Below, piece after piece: positions 53,894 to 61,491 of a DNA stretch of 64,000 bases (position 1 is the stretch's first letter; each line of letters starts with the position of its first letter). Where the stretch lies: the NCBI GenBank assembly GCA_963841885.1, contig CAWJEK010000015.1, positions 1 through 64,000 of the forward strand, read 5' to 3'. This DNA comes from Bog-756 sp963841885 (GTDB taxonomy: Bacteria > Actinomycetota > Acidimicrobiia > Acidimicrobiales > RAAP-2). Position numbers and translations under genes: made by a program. The notes beneath the pieces were generated by a model, which had not been told where the DNA came from, ran no database searches, and saw nothing but the letters and a program-made list of their open reading frames with translations.

Positions 53894-55453
53894 TCAGATC
53901 TTTTCGCGTCCCTCCCAGTAGGGATCGCGCAGCTTGCGCTTGTAGAGCTTGCCGTTGGGGTCCCGCGGCATGGCGTCGGTGAAGTCGATCGACTTGGGCG
54001 TCTTGAACTTGGCCAACCGGGTCGAGCAGTACTCGAGGATGTCGGCGGCCAGCGCGTCGGACCCCTCGACACCGTCCACGGGTTCGACGACGGCCTTGAT
54101 CTCCTCGCCCCAGTCGTCGTTCGGGATGCCGAAGACGGCCACGTCGACGACGCTCGGGTGGCCGAGCAGGACGTGCTCGATCTCGGCCGGGTAGATGTTG
54201 GCGCCGCCCGAGATGATCATGTCGATCTTGCGGTCACGCAGGAAGAGGTAGCCGTCCTCGTCGATGAGGCCGATGTCGCCGACGGTGAAGAACGATCCGA
54301 TGCGGTTGCTGCGGGTCTTCTCCTCGTCCTTGTGGTACTCGAAGTCGCCGGTCTGCATGGACATGTACACGGTCCCGATGACGTTGGGTTCCTCGATGCG
54401 GTTGCCGTCGTCGTCGAACACCGCGATCTCGCTGATGGGCCACGCCCGGCCGACGGTGCCGGGCTTGGCCAGCCACTCCTGGGCCGAGACCATGGTGCCG
54501 CCGCCCTCGGACGCCGCGTAGTACTCGTCGATGGCGTCACCCCACCACTCGATCATCTGGTGCTTGGTGTCGATCGGGCACGGCGCGGCGGCGTGGATCA
54601 TGTGCCGCAGCGACGACACGTCGTAGGCGGCCCGCGTCTCCTCGGGCAGGGCCAGCAGCCGGTGGAACTGGGTGGGCACCATGTGGGAGGTCGTCACCCG
54701 GTACTCCTGGATGAGGCGGAGCATCTCCTCGGGCAGCCACTTGTCCATGAGCACGATGGTGTGGCCCAGGTGGATCGACGCCCCCGAGAAGCGCATGACG
54801 GCGGTGTGGTACAGCGGGGAGCCGACGATGTGGACGTTGTCGTCCTGGGGCTGGATGTCGAAGAGGAAGAGGATGCCCGAGAGGCCGAGCGCCGCCTCCT
54901 CGGGGGACTGGCCGCTGAGCTTGCGGAACACCCCCTTGGGATTGCCCGTGGTGCCGGACGTGTAGTTCATGACGTCGCCGACGGTCCGGTCGGCCGGGTC
55001 GGTGGTGGGCTGGGCGCCCCGCATCCGGGCGAAGGAGCCGAAGCCGGGGATGTCGCCCACCCCGAAGCAGATCGACGAGGGCATCTCGGCCTCCTCGGCG
55101 GCGTCGAGGGCCACGTCGATGAACCGCTCGTGGGCCACGAAGGCCTTGGCGTCGGAGTCCTGGAGGATGTACGCCACCTCGGTGCCGATGAGGTGGTGGT
55201 TGATCGGCACCAGGTACCAGCCGGCCTGCAGGCAGGCCAGGTACAGCTCGAACATCTCGACGCAGTTCGGGAGGAGGGTGGCGACCACGTCACCGGGTTG
55301 GAGGTTCAGGCCGCGCAGGCCGTGGACGACCTGGTTCGCCCGCCCCAACAGCTCCCCGGCGGTGTACTCGGTGCCGTCCGGCGCCACCAGCGCCAGGTGC
55401 TCCGGATCCTCGTGCGCCAGTGCCCAAAAGCCGAGATCACCCATGTGGTCCAT
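53894..55453 (-). CDS. Acyl-CoA synthetase, FadD19-like
   Basis: ATP-dependent acyl-CoA ligase of 519 residues that activates a carboxylic acid through an acyl-AMP. NYTSGTTGNPKGV is the ATP loop, YYAASEGGGTMV the adenine motif, GDIGLIDEDGYLFLRDRKIDMIISGGANIYPAEIE the hinge region (split here by known motifs) and the catalytic C-terminal Lys lies in NGKLYKRKLR. Its closest pattern in memory is mycobacterial FadD19/FadD17, which activates steroid side chains. Starts at 55453 or 55444 are both possible. It is divergent from an SDR gene, with a KstR-type box between them. Confidence 0.9.
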   Translation of the reverse strand: MDHMGDLGFWALAHEDPEHLALVAPDGTEYTAGELLGRANQVVHGLRGLNLQPGDVVATLLPNCVEMFELYLACLQAGWYLVPINHHLIGTEVAYILQDSDAKAFVAHERFIDVALDAAEEAEMPSSICFGVGDIPGFGSFARMRGAQPTTDPADRTVGDVMNYTSGTTGNPKGVFRKLSGQSPEEAALGLSGILFLFDIQPQDDNVHIVGSPLYHTAVMRFSGASIHLGHTIVLMDKWLPEEMLRLIQEYRVTTSHMVPTQFHRLLALPEETRAAYDVSSLRHMIHAAAPCPIDTKHQMIEWWGDAIDEYYAASEGGGTMVSAQEWLAKPGTVGRAWPISEIAVFDDDGNRIEEPNVIGTVYMSMQTGDFEYHKDEEKTRSNRIGSFFTVGDIGLIDEDGYLFLRDRKIDMIISGGANIYPAEIEHVLLGHPSVVDVAVFGIPNDDWGEEIKAVVEPVDGVEGSDALAADILEYCSTRLAKFKTPKSIDFTDAMPRDPNGKLYKRKLRDPYWEGREKI

Positions 55454-55576
55454 CCCCCGTGTGGTCGTTGTCGAGCCGGGCCCTCAGCGGCACCCGGCCC
55501 GCCGCCGGCGGGCGCCCCCTTAGAGGGGTGGCCGGCGGGCGGAGGGGGCGGGGTGGCGCCGACCCGGTGGGGACGC

Positions 55577-55590
55577 TAGAACAGGTTCCA
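55577..55590. promoter_or_regulatory. KstR-type box 3 between the divergent fadD-like and SDR genes
   Basis: TAGAACAGGTTCCA matches TnnAACnnGTTnnA fully. Placed to control both directions; a minus-strand TAGCGT -10 overlaps its edge. Confidence 0.7.
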
Positions 55591-55688
55591 GTAGACGGTC
55601 AACCTCCCCCGGGCGGTGCCCGGCCGTCGCGGGCGGCCCCGGGTGGGACGTCCGACCCCCCGGACACGAGCAAGAGGAGCAACGCGCA

Positions 55689-56606
55689 ATGACTGCATTC
55701 CTGGACGGCAAGGTCGTCGCCATCACCGGTGCCGGCGGCGGCATCGGTCGGGCCGTCGCCCTGGCCGCCGCCGCCGAGGGCGCCAAGGTGGTCGTGGCCG
55801 ACATCGGGGTGTCGATGGCCGGTGAGGACCCGACCAGCGAGGTGGCCGTCGCCGTGGTGGGAGAGATCACCGCCGCCGGCGGCGAGGCCGTCGCCGTGGC
55901 GGAGAGCGTCACCACCCTGGCCGGCGGTGAGCGGATCATCGGCACCGCCACCGAGCGGTGGGGCCGGATCGACGGGGTGGTGGCGGTGGCCGGCATCCTC
56001 CGGGAGCGGATGCTCTTCAACATGTCCGAGGAGGAGTGGGACGCCGTCATCGAGACCCATCTGAAGGGTCACTTCACCGTGTTCCGGGCGGCCTCCGCGG
56101 TGATGCGCAAGCAGGACGGCGGTGGCTCCCTGGTGGCCTTCACCTCCGGCGCCTTCGCCGGGAGCGTGGCCCAGGCCAACTACGCGTCCGCCAAGGGGGG
56201 CATCGTGTCGCTGGTCCGTTCGGCGGCCGCCGGCCTCAACCGCTACGGCATCACGGCCAACGCCATCGCCCCGGTCGCCCGCACCCGGATGTCGGCCAAC
56301 GTGCCCATGGACCTGGCCGAGATGGGCGATCCCGAGGACGTGGCGCCCATGGTCGTCTACCTCCTGTCGGACCGGGCCAAGCACGTGACCGGGCAGGTCT
56401 ACACGTCGGTGGGCCCGAAGATCGCGGTGTGGAACCAGCCCCGCGAGGTCCGGGCCATGTACGCCGACGGTCGGTGGACGCCCGAGCTCATCGCCGCGCG
56501 CCTCGACTCGACGGTGGGACAGGAGCGGATGCCCCTGCTCGACCAGCTCGAGGCCTACCGCAAGGCGGCCGAGGAGAAGGCCGCCGCCGAGAAGGCCGCC
56601 GGCTGA
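55689..56606 (+). CDS. Short-chain dehydrogenase/reductase of the lipid/steroid regulon
   Basis: A 305-residue NAD(P)-dependent SDR. TGAGGGIG is the cofactor motif, VAVAGIL the NAG-like motif, SLVAFTSGAFAG gives the Ser and ANYASAKGGIVSL the YxxxK pair. The pattern and the Lys/Ala-rich tail resemble hydroxyacyl-CoA dehydrogenases of the Hsd4B/MFE type, so it could be the third beta-oxidation step here. The start ATG 55689 is preceded by AAGAGGAG. It is divergent from the fadD-like gene with a shared KstR-type box. Confidence 0.9.
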   Translation: MTAFLDGKVVAITGAGGGIGRAVALAAAAEGAKVVVADIGVSMAGEDPTSEVAVAVVGEITAAGGEAVAVAESVTTLAGGERIIGTATERWGRIDGVVAVAGILRERMLFNMSEEEWDAVIETHLKGHFTVFRAASAVMRKQDGGGSLVAFTSGAFAGSVAQANYASAKGGIVSLVRSAAAGLNRYGITANAIAPVARTRMSANVPMDLAEMGDPEDVAPMVVYLLSDRAKHVTGQVYTSVGPKIAVWNQPREVRAMYADGRWTPELIAARLDSTVGQERMPLLDQLEAYRKAAEEKAAAEKAAG

Positions 56607-56642
56607 GCACGCGGGGCTGACGAGCAGCGGGTCCGGCGGTCC

Positions 56643-57026
56643 TCAGCCGTCCTCGCCGTCGGACTCCTCGAGCACGCAGAACTCGTTGCCCTCGGGGTCG
56701 GCGAGCACCACCCACGACTCGTTCCCGGTCTGGCCGATGTCCGGTCGCGTCGCGCCGAGCGCCTCGAGGCGCTCGACCTCCCGTTCGTGGTCGTCGGGCA
56801 CGAGGTCGAGGTGGATGCGGTTCTTCCCGGCCGCCCTGCCTTCGGGGACGCGCACGAACAGGAGCGGTCGGGCGATGCCGTGCTCGGGGTGCCCCTCGCC
56901 CGGCTCGACCCAGATGTCACCGTCCTCGTCGGTGCGCTGGGACCAGTCGAGCACGGCACACCAGAACGCCGCGAGGAGCGGAGGGTCCTGGGCGTCGATG
57001 GTGATCGTGTCAATCCGCAACGGCAT
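56643..57026 (-). CDS. VOC-superfamily (glyoxalase-like) protein
   Basis: A 127-residue single-chain glyoxalase-like domain: TITIDAQDPPLLAAFWCAVLDW, RIHLDLVPDD with conserved metal-site His/Asp, and WVVLADPEGNEFCVLEES at the C-terminus, as in actinobacterial Glyoxalase_6 proteins. True glyoxalase activity is unlikely; function unknown. GGAGG lies 6 nt before the ATG. It is convergent with the SDR gene, 36 bp apart. Confidence 0.88.
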   Translation of the reverse strand: MPLRIDTITIDAQDPPLLAAFWCAVLDWSQRTDEDGDIWVEPGEGHPEHGIARPLLFVRVPEGRAAGKNRIHLDLVPDDHEREVERLEALGATRPDIGQTGNESWVVLADPEGNEFCVLEESDGEDG

Positions 57027-57102
57027 CTGCGCCTCCGCTCGTCGTCGGTCCGCCGACCGTCCCGGAGAGCCTAACGGGGCCGGCCCCTCCGTCCCGAGCC
57101 CC

Positions 57103-57120
57103 GGCCGACCGTGGTCGGCC
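57103..57120. other. GC hairpin GGCCGAC / GTCGGCC
   Basis: Perfect 7-bp arms around CGTG upstream of the mau-like operon. It could insulate that operon from upstream transcription. Confidence 0.3.
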
Positions 57121-57146
57121 CCGGTTCCACCACTTGCACATGACCC

Positions 57147-57167
57147 GTCCCTACAGTGGGTAGGGAC
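57147..57167. promoter_or_regulatory. Inverted repeat GTCCCTAC / GTAGGGAC at the mau-like operon promoter
   Basis: Perfect 8-bp arms around AGTGG, overlapping a possible -10 TACAGT (57152-57157), 53 bp before the first gene. Candidate operator. Confidence 0.5.
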
Positions 57168-57219
57168 ACGTGGCGTCGATGACGGTGGTCGTCATCACTC
57201 CGCACCTGGAGGTGGCCTG

Positions 57220-58054
57220 GTGGTTGCGCTATCCGTCGTCCTCGGTGCCGTGGTGCTCCTGTTGGCCGTGCTCGTCGCCGGCCTGTTGCGCAGCCACGCC
57301 GACATCCTGAAGGCCCTGCACGACATGGGCGCCGGCATCGGCGACCCGTCGGTGCCGGCGGCGTCCCCCGTCGGTGAGCCCGGCGTCGCGGCCTCCGTGC
57401 CGGTGACCATGGGGCCGACGCTGCCCCCCGGACGGGACTCCACGTCGGCGCCCGACGTTGGCCGGAGTCACCCCGACGGGGGACGGGCTGGCGGTGGCGC
57501 CGGGCTCCACCGGCGGCCTGACCCTCCTCGCGTTCCTCTCCACCGGATGCGCCTCGTGCGCCGGGTTCTGGAGCTCGTTCCGCCACCCCGACCAGGTCGG
57601 GCTGCCGACCGGCACCCGGCTGGTGGTGGTCACCAAGGGTCCCGAGCGCGAGATCCCCGCCGAGGTGGCCGCCCTGGCCGCCCCGGGCCTGTCGCTCGTG
57701 ATGTCGTCCGACGCCTGGACCGACTACGAGGTCCCCGGCTCCCCGTTCTTCGTGCTGGTCGACGGCACCGCGGGTCGGCGCATCGGGGAGGGCGTGGCCA
57801 ACCACATCGACCAGGTGGCCGAGCTCGTCCGGCGGGCCGAGATCGACGCCGAGGCCTTCTCCCTCTCGACCCGGGCCGGCCGGGACGTCGGGCTCGACGG
57901 ACCGGCCCGCGAGTCGGCCAACGACGCCGAGCTCCGGGCCGCCGGCATCCTGCCGGGTGACCCGAGCCTCTACCCGAAGACCCTCGACGACCTCTACGGT
58001 CCCCCCGACGCCCGGATGCCGGCCGCCCCCCGCCCGTTCCGGCAGGCGGGCTGA
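57220..58054 (+). CDS. Membrane-anchored thioredoxin-like protein (MauD-like), frame broken
   Basis: About 277 residues. From GTG 57220 (GGAGG 7 nt upstream) the first frame gives one transmembrane helix (VVALSVVLGAVVLLLAVLVA) and a Pro/Ala-rich stalk. The second frame continues AGVTPTGDGLAVAPGS, then a thioredoxin domain with the CxxC in FLSTGCASCAGFW and the cis-Pro in VPGSPFFVLVD. Removing one T at 57458-57459 joins them. The CxxC faces the outside of the membrane, the right place to make or shuffle disulfides in the Cys-rich exported protein encoded at 59086, as MauD does for methylamine dehydrogenase. Confidence 0.82.
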
Positions 58055-58056
58055 CG

Positions 58057-58544
58057 GTGCCCACGCTCCGGGCCCACGGGATCGCGGCGGCGCTGCCGTC
58101 GGGATTCGAGGGGCGCATCGGCCAGCGCCCGACCCCGGCGGTGGGGGTCACCAACACCGTGGCCCAGTTCTCCACCTTCGCGCTGCCCTCCGAGGTCGGT
58201 GACTTCGGTGGCGGGGCGGTCAACCTCATGGGCCCCGACGACATCTTCGCCGTCCTCTTCGAGTACGGGGCGGACAGTGTGGGGTCCAAGCTCTTCGCCC
58301 ACCAGGGGATGCCCCGCCGGCTGTCGGCGTCGGACTTCCAGCCCCAGGTGCTGCGGCGGGGATCTCGGGCCAGGCCGGCACGCAGTGGTTCTTCACCGAG
58401 TCGGGCCGGCCGTTCACGCTCTACGTCGTCCTGGGCAGCCAGGCCCGACGCCCGATCCTCGTTCCCCGGGTCAACGCGCTGCTGGGCGGACTGTCCGTGG
58501 ATCCGGTGGCCGCGCCCGCGCTCGCCGAGTCGCGATGGAACTGA
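58057..58544 (+). CDS. Conserved unknown protein of mau-like clusters, frame broken
   Basis: About 162 residues without signal or membrane helix. Landmarks are LPSGFEGRIG, GDFGGGAVNLMGPDDIFAVLFEYG (first frame) and GTQWFFTESGRPFTLYVVLG, LVPRVNALLGGL (second frame). I have seen this kind of protein beside mauE-like genes in actinobacteria, without a known function. The G4 run at 58358-58361 needs one more G to join the parts. It follows the thioredoxin gene after 2 bp and overlaps the mauE-like gene by 10 bp. Confidence 0.75.
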
Positions 58545-59089
58545 TCGGCCCCTACCTGGCCGCCTGCCTCCTGCTGGTGGCGGCGGGCGCGGCCAAGGTG
58601 GCCCGTCCGGACGACACCGCCCGGGCCGTGGGCTCGGTAGTCCGCCTTCCCCTCCGCCCACTGCGGACCCTCGTGCGCGCCGGGGCGGCGGCCGAGGCCG
58701 CCCTCGGACTGGTCGCCCTCCTCCGGCCGGGGCCCGTCACCGCCGGGCTGGTGGCCGCGTCCTATCTCGGGTTCGCCGGGTTCGTGGCCGTGGCGCGGGC
58801 CACGGGGGGCCCGCTCGCCACGTGCGGCTGCTTCTCGACCCCGGACACCCCGGCCACCCGCACCCACGTGGCGGTGACGCTCGGCTTCGCGGTGTCGGCC
58901 GCCGTGGTGGCGGCCGGCGTGCCGGCCGGATGGATCACCCACGTCCTCGCCGACCAGCCGTGGCGGGGGGTCCCGGTGGTGCTGCTCGCCGTCCTCTGCG
59001 CCTGGTTGGCCTATCTGGCGATGACCCGGCTGGCCCTGGTGGGCGCCGCCCGCCGGACGCTCGGGATCGCCCGGGGGTCGACCGCATGA
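58535..59089 (+). CDS. MauE-family membrane protein
   Basis: A 184-residue DoxX-like membrane protein with four or five helices. LAACLLLVAAGAAKVARPDD opens the fold and the CGCF motif (C97, C99 in ATCGCFSTPDTPATRTHV) is the hallmark of MauE, which is needed to form the disulfide-rich small subunit of methylamine dehydrogenase. Related domains pass electrons to thioredoxin-like partners, here probably the protein encoded at 57220. The start overlaps the preceding stop by 10 bp and its own stop overlaps the MauA-like ATG by 4 bp. Confidence 0.85.
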   Translation: MELIGPYLAACLLLVAAGAAKVARPDDTARAVGSVVRLPLRPLRTLVRAGAAAEAALGLVALLRPGPVTAGLVAASYLGFAGFVAVARATGGPLATCGCFSTPDTPATRTHVAVTLGFAVSAAVVAAGVPAGWITHVLADQPWRGVPVVLLAVLCAWLAYLAMTRLALVGAARRTLGIARGSTA

Positions 59090-60518
59090 GCGTGGCCCTC
59101 GTCGAGCGGACGTCGGCGTTCCTGGCGACGCGTCTGAGCCGCCGCAGCTTCATCAACCGCTCCGCCCTGGTGGGCAGCGCGGTGGCCGTCGGATCGGGGG
59201 TCGATCTCCTGCTGCGGCCGGGGACGGCCTACGCCGCCGTCTGCACCTGCGCCAACAGTGCGTGCGACTGCGGGTCGACGTGCTGCGCGGGGTTCTCGGA
59301 GTTCTGCTGCTCCGTCAACGACGGGTACAACTACTGCCCCGCCGGGTCGGTGCTGGGGGGCTGGTGGATGGCCGACAACTCCACCTACTGCGGAAACGGA
59401 CCCCGCTACTACATGGACTGCCACTCGCTGTGCGAGACGTGCACCACCGGGTGCGGCGGCGGGTGGGGCTTCTGTGACGTGGGCTGCGACGGAACGAACT
59501 GCACGTGCGGACCGGACGGGTGCAACTCGTGGGTGACGGGCTGCTTCCAGTTCCGCTACGGCCAGTGCAACCAGCAGATCGACTGCATCGGGCGGATCGT
59601 CTGCCGGCTGGTGGCCTGCGTCCCTCCCTGGACGGTCGACCCGACCTGCACCACGGCGGTGGCCGTCGACAACAGCACGGCGGAGATGGACGCCCCCTGC
59701 TGGACCGACGCCATACCGTCCCCCCCGCCGCCCCCGGTGCCGCCGCCACCACCACCTCCTCCGTGCTACTCGCCGCTCACCGAGTGCAAGGTGACCGGCA
59801 TGGCGGCCGCCTCCGGTGGCGCCGGCTACGGCATGGTGACCTCGTTCGGGAAGGTCCTCACCTTCGGCAGCTTCCCCTCCGGGGGGACGTCTCCGACGAC
59901 GTGCTGGGTGGTCCGACGGTGGCCATGGCCGCCACCCCGACCAACCAGGGCTACTGGCTGGCGGGGTCCGACGGCGGGGTCTTCGCCTTCGGTGACGCCC
60001 TGTTCGCCGGGTCGATGGGAGGCCTCCCGCTCAACGCCCCGATCGTCGGGATGGCGCCGACCCCGAGCGGCCGCGGTTACTGGCTCGTCGCCGCCGACGG
60101 GGGCGTCTTCGCCTACGGCGACGCCGCCTTCCGGGGCTCCATGGGAGGCCTCCCGCTCAACGCCCCGATCGTCGGGATGGCCGCCACGCCGTCCGGAAAC
60201 GGCTACTGGCTCGTCGCCGCCGACGGGGGCGTCTTCGCCTACGGCTCGGCGACCTTCGAGGGATCGATGGGGGGCAAGCCGCTCAACGCCCCGATCGTCG
60301 GGATGTCCCCCATCCCGTCGGGCAAGGGTTACCACCTGGTGGCCGCCGACGGCGGGGTGTTCTCGTTCGGCGACGCCGCCTTCGACGGCTCGATGGGCGG
60401 CCAGCCGCTGGACCGCCCGGTCGTCGGGACGGCGCCGGCCGGCGCCGGCTACTGGCTGGTGGCCTCCGACGGCGGCATCTTCGCCTTCGACGCGCCCTTC
60501 TACGGGTCACCGGTATGA
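59086..60518 (+). CDS. Tat-exported Cys-rich MauA-like protein fused to propeller-like repeats, frame broken
   Basis: About 477 residues. Residues 17-50 are a Tat signal (SRRSFINRSALVGSAVAVG, cut near AYA). Residues 51-205 hold 26 cysteines, with NYCPAGSVLGGWWMADNS and RYYMDCHSLC resembling the MauA (methylamine dehydrogenase small subunit) segments around one TTQ tryptophan and the Asp needed for TTQ formation; W93/W94, D111 and W149 are candidate equivalents. A Pro linker (210-226) leads to about six GYWLVAADGGVFAYGDA-type repeats. The G6 run at 59881-59886 needs one more G to join Cys domain and repeats. TTQ and enzyme activity are inference; the repeats after a MauA-like domain are not something I know. 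Confidence 0.78.
59934..60515 (+). repeat. Five GYWLVAADGG coding repeats with recent DNA duplication
   Basis: Units of 42-43 residues. Two neighbouring units are nearly identical over about 45 bp (GGAGGCCTCCCGCTCAACG at 60018 and 60147, 129 bp apart), so the array has recently expanded. Same family as the repeats at 50788-51558. Confidence 0.8.
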
Positions 60519-60612
60519 CCGCCCGCCCGTCTCCCCGGCCGCCCACCCGCACGCGGTGGCGCCCCCGGCTCCGACCGCCCCTGCCCGTCCCCTCCGACCG
60601 TCGAGGAGCCCC

Positions 60613-61491
60613 ATGACCGACACCACCCTCATCCTGGCCTGCGTGGCCCTGCTCGTGGCCGTGGCCGCCGCCGTCCGGTCGACGTGGTCGCCGTGCGGAC
60701 TGTCGATGCTGTCGACCATCACCCCCATCGGCGAGCGCGCCAAGGGACACCGGTATGCGGGCACCGTCGCCTGGTTCGTCCTGGGTGCGACCGTGGGCGG
60801 TCTGCTCCTCGGCGCCCTGGCCGCCGGGATCGCCGCGGTGGTGGCGGCCGCCCACCTGTCCGCCACCGCCCGCACCGGCGTCGCCCTGGGCGCGGTGGCG
60901 GTGGCGGTGATCTCGGACTCCGGCCTCGCCGGGGTGCGCATTCCCGTCCACATGCGCCAGGTCAACGAGCGCTGGCTCGACGCCTACCGCCCCTGGGTCT
61001 ACGGTGCCGGCTTCGGCGTCCAGATCGGCTGCGGTCTGGCCACGTACATCACCACCGCCACCGTCTACCTGGCGGTGGTGCTGGCCGGCCTGACCGGCGA
61101 TCCGCTGGCCGCCCTGGCGGTGGGCGCCGTCTTCGGCGCGGTGCGCGGCACGGCCGTGACCCTGACCTCGCGGATCGCCTCGCCGTCCGAGTTGCTCACC
61201 TTCCACCGACGGTTCGAGTCACTGCGCCCCTGGGCCGACCGGGCCGTGCTCGGAGCGTGCCTGATCGCCGGCGCGGTGCTCGGGACGGCCGCCGGTGCCC
61301 CGGCCCTGATCGTCGTAGCCGCCGTGCTGGTCGCCGCGGCCGCCGTCCGGGCCGTGCGGGGGTTCCGTGGGCGCCCGACGCCCTCCGGCCCGGGACCGCA
61401 GGCGCCGTCGACGCCGGTCGGGCGGCAGACGGCCGGTCCGGGAGCGGCGCCGACGGCGCGACCCCGCGACTCCTCAGTCCCGGTCGGCTGA
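60613..61491 (+). CDS. CcdA/DsbD-type membrane protein (MauF-like)
   Basis: A 292-residue membrane protein with six or seven helices and a basic, Pro-rich cytosolic tail. Two cysteines in helices, C28 in STWSPCGLSML and C140 in VQIGCGLATY, are placed like the redox pair of CcdA/DsbD, which carries electrons across the membrane; MauF of methylamine dehydrogenase clusters belongs to the same superfamily. It would supply reductant to the thioredoxin at 57220. GAGGAG lies 5 nt before the ATG. Its end overlaps the convergent lgt gene by 18 bp. Confidence 0.83.
   Translation: MTDTTLILACVALLVAVAAAVRSTWSPCGLSMLSTITPIGERAKGHRYAGTVAWFVLGATVGGLLLGALAAGIAAVVAAAHLSATARTGVALGAVAVAVISDSGLAGVRIPVHMRQVNERWLDAYRPWVYGAGFGVQIGCGLATYITTATVYLAVVLAGLTGDPLAALAVGAVFGAVRGTAVTLTSRIASPSELLTFHRRFESLRPWADRAVLGACLIAGAVLGTAAGAPALIVVAAVLVAAAAVRAVRGFRGRPTPSGPGPQAPSTPVGRQTAGPGAAPTARPRDSSVPVG

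Noticed and set aside
59086..60518. Calling the Cys-rich protein a true methylamine dehydrogenase subunit (mauA)
   Set aside because: It has more than twice the Cys of MauA, only local motif similarity, and no mauB or mauG in the window, so I keep it as MauA-like only.
58057..61491. One 1144-residue fusion protein across the mau-like cluster
   Set aside because: The frame is continuous by chance. Its segments include out-of-frame readings of the mauE-like gene and of the repeats; the real genes have their own starts, coupled overlaps and motifs.
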